A DNA stretch of 64,000 nt, from the NCBI GenBank assembly GCA_023515745.1, contig JALECJ010000254.1, positions 2,046,001 to 2,110,000 on the forward strand, in the 5' to 3' direction. The first letter of the stretch is position 1, and the number at the start of each line of letters is the position of its first letter. Below, piece by piece: positions 1-10,216 of the stretch. A program made the position numbers and the translations under genes. The notes beneath the pieces were generated by a model. It saw nothing but the letters and a program-made list of their open reading frames with translations. It was not told where the DNA came from and searched no databases. Source of the stretch: Amoeboaphelidium protococcarum (taxonomy: Eukaryota > Aphelidiomycota > Aphelidea).

Positions 1-2
1 TC

Positions 3-1442
3 TCATTAAGCTTCTTAGTCAACAGACTCCGCCTACTATTACAATGCAGACACGACAGAAGCATCACCACTCTTTGCAGAATCATCCACAGATTTCTACT
101 CAACAACATCAGCAGTGCTTACATTCTTCTCAGCCTCTTCCTCAGAATGCTTTGACTCTTCTCTAGTGCTGACGGCTTCATCTTGAGCATCTTCGGCGGA
201 CTGCATAGAATCATTCCCTGAAGTATCTTGCACTTCATTATCCTTCCTGTCTGCTGAAACTTCCGGAGGCGCAGGAGTAGATTCGGCCACTTTATCCACA
301 GAGTCTTCCCTGATCGGAGTCTGATTATCAGCCATGAGCATTGACTTCCACTTATCCATCAGAGCATTCGATCTCGCCAAGACATTATGCGGCTCCTCAG
401 ATTATGATGTAAACTGGAGGGTGGAGATTCTCTTCAACACCTTGCCAATCTTACTCTCTTTCAGCATGTCAAAGGTCAAATCAAAGCTCTCAAGTTCAGT
501 AAGCAGAGAGTCAACGCGATGGAATTCATTCACCAGCGGACCTTCTGGTGAGAGAAAGATCTTTTGCAAGCGATGACGAAGTGCCAGCAGTCTCTCAGCA
601 GGATTTCGCTTGACAACAGGCTCCACACTTACACGTTAATCTTATACCTTTCCACTACCATTTGCTATGGTGTACCTCTTATTGCGTTTATTCTATTTAA
701 CAGCGGTGTCATCCTGGTCATCATCCACAATCTTTCGCTTTCGCTTAGTGGTAGATTTAGTCGAAGTAGCATCAGCTTCACTCTACCTTCTCTTTGTCTT
801 CTTACTCTTGACAGCTTTCTACTTCCCATCCACACCGCTATCATCTTCGTCATCTTAATCTTGTTGATCCAGAATCTCTTCTTCTTCTTCTTCTTCAATA
901 ACCGGTGCAGATGAATAATCAAAATCCAACAACTCTGGCGTCATGGCCTCTGCAATGGCAAGAGCCAACTACTTATGACCTTTACCAGCGGTGGCCTTTT
1001 TACTAAACTGCTCATAATTCTTGCCTAGATATGGCACGATGATATCCTACTTTTATGCAAACGCGACTTCCCTAGTACCATAAAATATGACAGGATAAGA
1101 GTTGGCAGCAATCTTGGCTTTAGGAATCAGTCTGAGTTGAGGTGGTAGATTATCGTGACTAAGAATCAACGCTGGCCAATGCGGAAATCCGCGCATCTTG
1201 AACCAGCACACAGTTCCCTGCTTTATTTCATCACTCTCGGCACTAATTTCCAACTTAGATTTGTGTCCAGTTGGCTCAATTTTCTCTTCATCAACAGAGT
1301 CAACTTACTATTCGCCAAGTTCCACTTCCTAAATCTCCTCATTCTCATTTCCATTCTATTACAACTACTTTTCACTGACATTTTCCTCCCTATCAACAAC
1401 CATCTAATCGCTTGTGGTTAATTACTCAGACTCAATATTCAT
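3..1442 (-). CDS. PWWP plus integrase-binding-like domain protein (HDGF/LEDGF/HRP2 family)
   Basis: Single open frame of 479 residues with in-frame TAA/TAG read as Gln, ending at TGA (3-5). An acidic, Gln/Glu-rich N-terminus precedes a PWWP domain (about residues 74-165) carrying the typical WFKMRGFPHWPALI block; the PHWP version of the motif is normal for the family. A long Glu/Asp stretch (around 185-205) and a Lys-rich linker follow, then a helical domain (about 273-347, starting PVVKRNPAERLL) that matches the LEDGF/HRP2 integrase-binding domain, a TFIIS-N-like helical bundle. The C-terminal tail is acidic and disordered. In animals this architecture tethers partners to H3K36-methylated chromatin; the role here is by analogy. 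Start: ATG at 1442; ATG at 1403 is an in-frame alternative. The gene is divergent to eL30. Confidence 0.8.
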
Positions 1443-1895
1443 CTTTTTTATGGTATTTCTTAATACTACAGTATATTACTACGAAACAAAGTGAAATTTA
1501 TAACGGAATATTTTAAGCGACAATAAAGGAAGCTAACGTACAAGAGAAATTTCGTTCTGCAACGCCAAACGCGTTCGTCTTTTCTTTGGTTTTGTCAATC
1601 TCGCGAAATCTCTCTCGCCTCTTCTTTCTCCTACAACTGCTAGCAAAGAAGTATCAGAAACTCAGTAATGGTCTCCTCATCTTTTTCACTTTGTCTTTTC
1701 TCGCTATGATCCTCTTGAGCCAACCACTGCGCAACAGAAGACGCGTCTTTTCTGATTTTTGTCGTCTGAACCTTAGATCAACCGAAATAGCAAAATCACT
1801 TTCCGCTTTCCTACGCTGAAATCCACCCAATATTATTACTATTCACAATCTTAATTCGGATTACTGAAGAGGAAGTAAAAAAATCTTAAAATAAA
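1443..1895. promoter_or_regulatory. Divergent intergenic region between PWWP gene and eL30
   Basis: Shared 5' region of two divergent genes. It is pyrimidine-rich on the plus strand (1580-1700) and contains the 8-bp palindrome GACGCGTC at 1740-1747 and a second ACGCGT near 1569. A minus-strand reading frame without ATG (about 1600-1780, rich in Glu/Lys) is open, but I see no start or splice sites that would make it a gene; it could be leader sequence. Confidence 0.4.
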
Positions 1896-2273
1896 ATGGT
1901 TGCATAGAAAAAAGTAAAGAAGAATTCAGAGGGCATTAACAGTCGCCTTGCTTTAGTGATGAAGAGTGGTAAATTCTCCATTGGATACAAGTCTACATTA
2001 AAGACTCTTCGCCAGGGTAAGGCGCGTCTGATTTTGATCAGCTCCAACTGTCCTGCTCTGCGTAAATCAGAATTGGAGTACTACGCCATGTTGTCCAAGA
2101 CTGGTGTGCATCATTATGGAGGAAACAATATTGATCTGGGAACTGCTTGTGGTAGATTTTATCGCGTCAGCACTCTGTCCATCATTGACGGTGGTGACTC
2201 TGATCTGTTGAAGAGCCAGGGCGGCGAAGAGGGAGAGAAGCCACAGACTGTCGCTCCACCAAAGGGATTATGA
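1896..2273 (+). CDS. RPL30: Ribosomal protein eL30 (RPL30)
   Basis: 125 residues, the usual length plus a short extended tail. It is a large-subunit cytosolic ribosomal protein of the L7Ae/L30e fold. The diagnostic blocks [29 protein letters not shown] and [19 protein letters not shown] are all present. The true start is ATG at 1896, upstream of an in-frame [16 protein letters not shown], the Gln being encoded by TAG. Under the standard code the first 20 residues would be lost. The C-terminus ([18 protein letters not shown]) is longer than in animal orthologues. Stop TGA at 2271-2273. No intron. Confidence 0.97.
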
Positions 2274-2403
2274 TTAAATTTCTGTCTGAAAATATATTAT
2301 ATTATAATCTTTATTCAAGTTGGTTTGATTAGACTGATTCAGTTGATTTGAAATGCAGGCATATGTCGGGCATACTTTTTTAATAATATTTTATTTTGTA
2401 TAT

Positions 2404-2817
2404 TCACAATTTCACTTATTCTAGAGACACCAACTTGTAATGGAGATACAGCTGCATGATATTGTAAAAGATGCACGCTGCTACTTGCAAATACTCGAAT
2501 ATCGATCTGGAGTCGTCGCGTCCCAGAGCACTTTCAATTACAACTTCCCTTCCGTTATGCTGCAATTTTACATTCTTACTCTTGGGGAAGGTGTACGTGA
2601 AGTTGGCTAGCGAAAGCAGACACAATACCAGAGAGAAATAGTACATTGGAACAATCTTCATGTAACTTGCTGCAAACGATAGACTCATTGCAACGATGCT
2701 CAAATCCGCTTGAGATGCCAAGGCCTCTTCATTGACTCTATACGGATACAAACCTTGCAGCATTTATATTCTTCTTTCTCTATCTGCCGGCAATCTAAGC
2801 TGTGTTTATTGCGCCAT
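2404..2817 (-). CDS. Small multi-pass membrane protein, Asterix (WDR83OS/PAT complex)-like
   Basis: 137 residues starting MAQQTQLRLPADRERR at ATG 2817 (ATG 2763 is an alternative) and ending VSLEQVKL then TGA. Three hydrophobic segments are visible: around ADLSIVAMSLSFAASYM, VPMYYFSLVLCLLSLANF and EYLQVAACIFYNIMQLYL. The order (short charged N-terminus, two close helices ending in SLANF, a polar loop, one more helix) resembles Asterix, the ER insertase-associated subunit, whose second helix ends in a similar S-F/L-ANS block. I infer ER membrane localisation. It could instead be an unrelated small membrane protein. It lies only 40 bp from the divergent start at 2858. Confidence 0.45.
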
Positions 2818-2857
2818 ATTTTATAAAGTTCCAAGCATTTGAATTTCAGAATGTAGT

Positions 2858-3895
2858 ATGAACAACAGCTTTCTCTCTAGAGTTGATATTAATCGAAAGC
2901 GGCCACTGGAGCGAAAAGTTTTCAGACTTCGAGAACAACAAAGAGAGATCAAATTAAAATCTATCCATTGTCAAAGTACTATCACAAGCAAAATGCTGCG
3001 ATTATAGTAAAATCTAAGGCGATTCTCGGTGAAGAATCCATGTATATTTAGCGAGAGTCTGAGAATGAATAAAGCTCAGTTGTCGCTGCTGGAAGAGAGA
3101 ATTATCAATGACTTTCCATCTCTGCACAAGTACAATCCTTACGCGTCATAGAACGTTGCACTGAATATTCAACCTCCTCAACCATTCAGATTTAGTAGAT
3201 TTGGGTAAATATATCCAGGATCTGACTGTTTGAAAAACGCGCATATATTTTAGAAAGAGAAGCTGGACAATGGTGTGTTGAATAATGGCTCTGTAGCGGT
3301 GGACTCTAATAAAGATCTTGCAGGTCGATCGTTCGCTATGGATAACAGGTGTGCAGTTGAGATGGATCTTTAGGATGTGGTTGATACATTCTTTTTCGAA
3401 AAAGCGCAGCTTATGAATAGTGATGGTAAGTCCATTGCTGTGTAAAAGATTGAAGAGTCTCAAGGCGTCAGGGCGATGAATGTGCTGCGTAGTCTTTTAC
3501 CTGTTGATACGATATACGCGTCACTAGATCTTAGTGATCCATTGAGATTCGATGTCAACCGCATGGATAGCACTTTATATCCTTTGCACAACTAAAGGCC
3601 GTCAGATAAAACAAAGTTTGAGCTGGAATAGAGCATGATTGCTGTATATGATGATAAGTAGAAAACTGTGCGCCTGGAATGCTCCAAATTTGACGAATAT
3701 GCTCTGAATAAATCATTCCTGGTAGACTCTTTATGCGATTGGATAATTGCGGCTAGTAAACTAATTGGAGACGAAGAATATAAGGTTGATATCAGAGAAT
3801 CTAGTTCTCCATCGTAATCTCGTGCTAAGAAGTCTATCGTTGACGAGATTCCAGAGTCGTGGAAGAGTAAAGAGTTTGCTTAATAATTATAGTGA
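2858..3895 (+). CDS. Unrecognised protein, 345 aa
   Basis: Open in one frame from ATG 2858 to TGA 3893-3895 with about a dozen TAA/TAG codons read as Gln. I do not recognise the family. The first 45 residues are strongly basic (RKRPLERKVFRLREQQREIK). The middle (residues 70-220) has mixed hydrophobic/charged composition suggesting a folded domain, with FFFEKAQL and a repeated ASLDLSDPLRFDVNRMD-like stretch. The C-terminal third contains LVDSLCDWIIAASKLIGDEEY and a Ser-rich tail ending ESWKSKEFAQQLQ. No signal peptide or membrane helix. Internal ATGs at 2991 and 3065 are possible later starts and would leave a larger gap to the divergent Asterix-like gene. Confidence 0.6.
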
Positions 3896-3941
3896 TATCC
3901 GGCACTTTTCAACGATTGCAATAGATTGAAGTATACTTGAA

Positions 3942-4851
3942 TCATGCTGACGGCTTTCTAAATAGACCACTCACTATTCTCCTCTTCTTTTACGGATCAG
4001 TCCCGAATTTACCTGCCAGTAACGCGGTGATACCCTCAGAACTTTTACGCGCGAGAATCTTTGGTCGCGGAGGAGGACCTGCAGGGATCTATAATGGCTT
4101 CATTGGCTGTGGATTCGATAACTTTCCGCTTATAGACTTGCTTTGCGTTGTGGAGCTCTTAGTCTCAAGCTTACTCACGGCACTTGCAGTCTTTACTGGC
4201 TCTGTAGCTCTTTTAACTTGAGCACCTTTCTTTGTCGCAACAGGTTTCAGCTTCTTTGATGTTGCTGATTTTAGAGAGTCTTTATGAGAAGAGGCAGAAG
4301 CATCACTGAAATCACTTTCATCGCCAGAATCAACGTTACTTTCTTCAAATTCAGACTCTTCTCCTGCAGAATCTTACTTAAATTATACTTTCTTTTTGGT
4401 CAAAGATTTTACATTTGATTGTGGTTATTTCCCTGCAGTATTCTCTTTGTCTCGCGGAGGTGATTTTGAGTTCCTCTGAGATGTTTCAACCATTTCAAGA
4501 ACTACAGTCTCGGCATCGGACACCTCACCTTCAGCTTTGTGATAAGACAAATTACTTGAATTTTATGGCAATTCTACATCTTCTGGTTTATTCTAACCAG
4601 CATTCTTTTTAACTATTTTCTTCTTTTATTAAGACGACAGTGATTATGATGATAACTTTCGCTCTTGCCCACTCTGCTTTTGGCGTTTAGAACCATCTTC
4701 AATACCTTTCACAGGTTGAGAACTGTCTTGAAAGTCGGAATCGTCATCTTCAACATCAAGCCCAGCATACGATACACCTCTACAACAAAAACATAAATAT
4801 CAAATACTCCATAAATTCAATGAATACTTACTTGGATGCTCTCCTGCTCAT
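3942..4851 (-). CDS. Disordered basic/acidic nuclear protein, RAD51AP1/NUCKS1-like N-terminus
   Basis: Two exons: 4832-4851 and 3942-4779, joined across a 52-nt intron (4780-4831, GTAAGT...TTGTAG). Reading through the intron gives a TGA, so splicing is required. The 285-residue product starts MSRRASKGVSYAGLDVEDDD, matching the pattern of RAD51AP1 and NUCKS1 N-termini (basic cap, aromatic, then Asp-rich). The rest is low-complexity Lys/Ser/Glu, ending in a Pro-rich basic patch (PAGPPPRPKILARKSSEG) and QKKRRIVSGLF. I see no fold. Nuclear localisation and DNA or RAD51 binding are inferences from composition and the N-terminal resemblance only. Confidence 0.6.
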
Positions 4852-5016
4852 ATGTTATTAAAATGCGTACTATATCTACAAGTCACCAATATTATCAGGA
4901 TGTTTCAAGATGAAAAGTTGAAACGAAAGGAGATCAATAGGAAGCTAATGGTGATTACAAACACCCATATATCGTATCTCAACAATAAATAGATAAAATT
5001 ACATAGAATTTTAATA

Positions 5017-6070
5017 TCACTTTTTACGCTAGCGAGGAGTCTCTTGAGCAAAGGAATCCGCAGCAATTTATTACTTCTTACTTAGTGATCTACCTCGAGA
5101 ACGACTTCTACCACGCGACTTTGCACTAGATTTGGATGTCGCGTCTGCCTTCAACTGTGGTATTTGCGCCGTAATGTCAGCTTCTACGATATCTCCTTCA
5201 TTAATTTACAAGGTGATGTCGACAGGTACTTTAATAGAGGGATGAGCATCGATGGCGGTCAGTGTTCCGCAAGAAATCAGTAATTGTATGCCATTAATAA
5301 AGTGTTTCAACGTGCACCAGGGCAGGCAGACAAACATTACCCAAATCCAGACATTATGAGTCTTATCCATAAAAGTAACTACATTTTAATGACACAACTT
5401 ATGTAAATGGAAATTTATACAGTAAAAGTAAACAACTAACCTTTGTGGTTCATTTCAGGAAATGCAGCCAGGTACATGGCGATGAAAAATAATTCATTTG
5501 CAGCACATAGACCAAATAGAACTGTTCTGTTCTCATAGTATAGACGCAGTAGCCAGAAACTGTTGGCCTAACTCTTTTTATGGTCCTAATTACCTGCTTG
5601 CAAAGTGCTCACCATGTGCATATAATGGGACGTGAAGTCGAGAGCAATCAGTCCTTGGAATAATGTGGCATAATGAGGATGAGTTACAGCCAGGTAGACC
5701 ATCAATGAAGCCGTCGTGCTTCTATCGATAACCATATCTAGAACAGCTCCAAATTTAGACTCTACAAATGACCACCCAGCGTTAACAATACTCACGTCAA
5801 TAAGAATGGAAATCAACTGCAATCTTACTCTAATTCAGAGTTCGTGCAAGGTAGCCATCAAGTGCATCGAACAGACAAGATGCCACATAAGCAGCTGCCG
5901 TGATAGATGGGTCCTTATCCATCGTATAACATGCAATCACGGCCAAAAGTATTCTGACATATCCTACAAAACTTAAATTCACTTTAACAGTTTATCATTA
6001 TACAAAGCAGAAAATGTACATTACCAACCACGTTTGGCCAATATAGATATACTTATAACTATGTCGGCAT
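5017..6070 (-). CDS. CDIPT: CDP-diacylglycerol-inositol 3-phosphatidyltransferase (PI synthase)
   Basis: Four exons: 6025-6070, 5829-5963, 5441-5761, 5017-5378; introns of 61, 67 and 62 nt, each GT...TGTAG. The 287-residue product makes phosphatidylinositol from CDP-DAG and inositol in the ER. The CDP-alcohol phosphotransferase signature D-x2-DG-x2-AR-x8-G-x3-D-x3-D is complete (DALDGYLAR, then GAVLDMVIDR) and is interrupted by intron 2. PIS-specific blocks follow: LALDFTSHYMHM-type and WLLRLYYENRTVLFGLCAANELFF. The oddity is the tail: after the last membrane helix about 85 residues of acidic then Arg/Ser-repeat sequence (SRGRSRSRGRS) extend beyond the usual end. Start ATG 6070 gives MPTQLQVYLYWPNVVGYVR, aligning with yeast and animal starts. 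Confidence 0.93.
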
Positions 6071-6295
6071 ATTAATTTTTTAAGTTCACGATATACTATC
6101 CACTTTGATGAAGTTGTGTTTCACTTTGTTTAAAAGACCTGAAGAGAAGCTTGGACGGATTGAGCAGACGCGCACCGCTTTTACTGTACATTGGCGCATG
6201 AAACGCGCTATGCAAGTAGAGTTTGAAAGCTTATCTAACTAGTAAAGCAAAAAAATCAAATTGATTGAATATCAGATATTTATTGTCACTGAAAA

Positions 6296-9200
6296 TCAAC
6301 TGTATTGTCTTAAGTCGAATTCAATTTCCTGTGCCAACTGCCTATCAGATGCCAGAATATCTTCCATTTCAACGCGAAAGTCGGAGACTACTTCTCTCAG
6401 ATAGATCATCAGGTGCTTCAGCAGCGGAGATCTGATCGACTCCAGCTTGTGTTTCATCTTAATAACAATTGGTATGATATTCTCAACAGCAATTTTACGA
6501 GAGATCTAGCTGTGAATCTTGTTACTGATAGCATTCAACTTCTTCTCGGCAGCTTCAGACAATTCCTCTTCCTCATCAGCCTTGATAGGTTTCAAATTAC
6601 TCTTGATATCTTTACAAGCGAGAACATGCAAAGTGTCGATCAGGACAGACTTATCACACTCTTCCACGAGTCCAATCGCATCATCGACGTAAGCCTTGAG
6701 TATATCGGTGCAAAGCTTTTTGGTTAACAGGAATCTGTGTTCATCGCTCATGTGCTACAAGGCAAAAGAATAAACCTCCATGCGCTTCTACTGCATCATT
6801 TCATCGACACCTGCTAGGGAGAACTTGTTCCGTCCAGACTCTGCGGCACTAAGAAGAAATGCAGCTCTACCTTGCATGGCATCATTGAAAAAGAAGATGG
6901 AGTCGACAAAACTTGAGAATATCACCTGACTATTCTTACCCAAGATTTGCAACATGCACGTCTTTGCCATATTCGACACAGATGGGACATCAACGACAGC
7001 ATACAAGAATTTGAAAATCAGGGCTCCTTTCCATTTTATATAATCTTCTTAGAGCAGATTTGTCAATAATGACACTGCCTGCAGGCGTATGTTAGCATTT
7101 GAATCAGCCAAACAATTCGATATGGTTGGAATATACGGATCCACCACTCTGGTGTATCTCTTACACAAATCAACTAGAGTCATCATTGCATTATTTCTAA
7201 CAACAACATCTTTAGAACTCTCCAGCTCTCTCGCAAACACAGGCACGTACTGTTTAGCTAATTTGTCATACACAAGAGCAATTTTACCCAAAGCAATGTA
7301 AACGTGTCCTTGAATCACACTAGAGTGGATGACATGATTAGAAGTAGCCGCAGCTATCAACATCAGCAGTTTGTCACAGATAGACTCTTTTACCAATTGC
7401 GGTTTGATAAGCGCCATTTCACCATACGAGAATATGATTTTTGACACTTGATCCTACTTCAAACGTAAGCCTCTATCGACAACCTCAATTATCTTGATTT
7501 CCAGCATTAACATAAGATCCACCTACCACAGAGTATCTGAATTCAATTTACAAATAGACTAGATGGCTGCAAATATGTAAGATAGCAATGCTGTTGGCGC
7601 ACTGAATGCGCGAACATATTCCAATAATTCACCTAATATCATGCTGTTACAAGCTTCAGAGAGCAGAGAGGCCTGGCAACTAATTAGTTTGAGTACATAC
7701 GGGCAAAATGGCTACGTCAAATCCATCTTGAGTAAATCCCAGCCAAACAGTAAATCTCCTTCGCTAATACCAGATTTACTCCAGCAGGAGATAGTCGATA
7801 AGAACATCCAAAAACCGGCATCAACCTTTCTATCTCTCGTCTCAACGACCAAGTGTTTTATAAATTCTTCCTGCAACGGCTCCTTACGTATGTACATCTC
7901 GATCATCAATGACAGAAGGGAATGATACGTGTAATTGGACGAGTACATACACTTGCAAAACTGATCTAGGAATATACCACGTTAGTCATCATCCAACTTC
8001 AAAACCAAATCTTAGAAGCAATTCACCGCCTCTTCTTATACAGGCACCTCAGTGTCTTTTAAAGAGTTAAAGCAGCATTGAATCCAATAATTCCACATAG
8101 TCTCCATCTCGGGGAACAAAGTCACGAGCTCAGTCAAGCACCTCACAGTTGACTTGCGAATGGTCATCACATGATCCTTGTACCTTTCAGCGAGCTGCTT
8201 TAGCAGAAATTCCACATGTTCAATGTTGAGTTATTCCATGTAGTGAGCCATAATGATAAATTTGACTACACCCACAGTGGTGCGACGAACCGTCGACTTC
8301 TCATCATTCAAACGGCGGACTATGGTACTCAAGAAACTAGGGAAGTGACTCTGTACATTTTGCAAAAAGTATCGCTTATCCTTGTTCTCCATTGCACACT
8401 CAAGAACTTGACCAGTACAGGTAATAGCTCTGGCCCTCACAGTCGGGATCTTATCTGCACAGCCGTTCAGCAGCACTTCAATAATAGACGCTACTGATTT
8501 TTCATCGATGTTGATGCTTTAATGCATGAGTATCGATGACTGCAGGTCAAAAGCAAATGCTCTCAGAGTATTCTTTGCATTAAACGATAACTTGCCTAGC
8601 CAGTCGATATACTTCACTTGCAGAGACTCATCCAACAATGGCAAAACTCCTAGAATTACTCCATTAACAAAAGCACGAAACTCAGCCTTATCGACAACGG
8701 TAAAGGCAAGCTATTAAATCAACACATAACCTTGAAATTACACCGATCGATCCTTAGGTAGATCATCTTGATTGCGATTGTTGGATAAAATCAATTTCAC
8801 AAATCTTACAGCGTGATCTGCTTCAGAAATTAGTTGCCTATTCAATCCGGACTGTTCAAAAGAGACCTAAAGGGTGATCAGTGGGAGCAATTCCAGGAAC
8901 ATTTAGGCACATATTTTACCGCAAGCACCATGCTTCTCGTCAATGATGAGTGACAAGGCTTCCTGCGACTCTTGGCGCAATTACGGCAACAACTTTGCAT
9001 GCTTTAAATTCTAATTCTTGATCTGCATTCCCACTTGAGACACATTAACTAGAACAGATATCAAATGATACAGCAATTCACCGTAGCTCTTTAAGGACAC
9101 TTGATGACAGAAAGTGCAAAATTCAGAAATCAAGTCAATCGTAGCCTGGTAAATATCTTTCAACTCCAATTCTGTCAGTGCATCTTGTTCTGCCTCATCA

Positions 9201-9995
9201 TCGTTATCTTTTTACTACTCAAACAGACTCAAGGACGATATAGGGGATCTGATAAGAGAGGCGACATTATGCAGAACGATGTTTGAAAAGATATGATAAT
9301 AAGCATTGGCTCCTACAACACTGCGGATTAAATTGTAATATACCAGGAAACAATTAGACAATCTTACCTGGAAGTTGTAATAAATTCAAATACGCCTACC
9401 CAGCTTTAATGCCAACCTCAATATTGTTCTGGTCAAGAGCGCGCTATATCAGTCGGTCGAGAATCGCAACGAGACATTTGCTCGAGACATCCATTTCACC
9501 TTGAGAGACTGACATTCTAATGGATGACCTGCGTCCCTTCTTGGATCGATTCTTGGTGGAAGACTTCTGACGGTCCTTGTCATTCTGATTTGCCATCTCA
9601 GATAGACGCTGGCTAAAATCACCATTCGATAACTTGGCGATGAGGTTCAAGTGCCGCCAGAAATCATCCTTACCCGATCTTATCCATTGCTTGCACAGAG
9701 CAATGAGCTCCTCCAATGCCTCCACGCCAATTCCATCCAAGAATAGACCCTCTTCGAATTCAATCTCTTGCCGTCTCAACTTCTACATCCTTTATTAGTC
9801 ACTATCCACAGCCATATCATCATTATCAGAGTCACCATCATTCTCTTTATCACTATTACTTGTTAAAGTATCATCGAGTCCAGTGGGAGTGCTTGAGCCT
9901 TGATGAAACAACTTGTCCAGGAAGCTAGTCGGAGCCTCAGAGATCACAATCTTTTCAGCAAACAGAGCATCAGTCTAATCCACTAACTTGTCCAT
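6296..9995 (-). CDS. NCAPD3: Condensin-2 complex subunit D3
   Basis: Two exons, 9368-9995 and 6296-9312, with a 55-nt intron (GTAAGA...TTGTAG). The product is 1214 residues of HEAT-type repeats. Family-specific blocks include KIPTVRARAI, the GKIALVYDKLAKQYVPVFARELE stretch, VVVRNNAMMTLVDLCKRYT, VDPYIPTISNCLADSNANIR and LQAVSLLTNLL, which identify D3 rather than condensin I D2. The C-terminus (HLMIYLREVVSDFRVEMEDI, then ASDRQLAQEIEFDL) also matches animal D3. It should act as the HEAT subunit of condensin II with SMC2/SMC4 in mitotic chromosome compaction. The N-terminal 80 residues are acidic and disordered. A perfect MluI-box ACGCGT lies about 150 bp upstream of the start (10142-10147). Confidence 0.93.
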
Positions 9996-10216
9996 AATAA
10001 GTTACTTTAATCTTTAGATATATGACACTCAATACTAGAAATAAATTTTTTTTCAAGAATGTTGTCGCAAGTAAGAGAGGAAGGTAGTTGAATGTTGAAA
10101 GTAAAACGAGATACACAGCGCTGAAACGAAACGGAAAGTGGACGCGTTTCAGTGAAACAAAACAGAGAGACAGATGATCAGAGGTATTTTATATTGCACA
10201 AAAACATACTTACCTG
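9996..10216. promoter_or_regulatory. Intergenic region upstream of NCAPD3 with MluI box and a strong splice donor
   Basis: The 221-bp gap separates the 3' end of SIP5 from the NCAPD3 start on the same (minus) strand. It contains ACGCGT at 10142-10147 and CGTTTCGTTTC nearby, reminiscent of fungal MCB/SCB cell-cycle boxes. On the minus strand, CAG|GTAAGTAT begins at 10216, directly after the SIP5 stop. Possible acceptors (TTTCAG around 10120, TTCTAG around 10040) lie downstream, so this may be a 5'-UTR intron of NCAPD3 whose first exon overlaps SIP5. Confidence 0.4.

Noticed and set aside
1586-1819. 77-codon plus-strand frame upstream of eL30
   Set aside because: Ser/Leu-rich product of a pyrimidine-rich promoter; no homology and no conserved start.
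10206-10216. Plus-strand ATACTTACCTG resembling the 5' end of U1 snRNA
   Set aside because: It is the complement of a consensus splice donor on the minus strand, and the following bases are SIP5 coding sequence with no U1 stem-loops.
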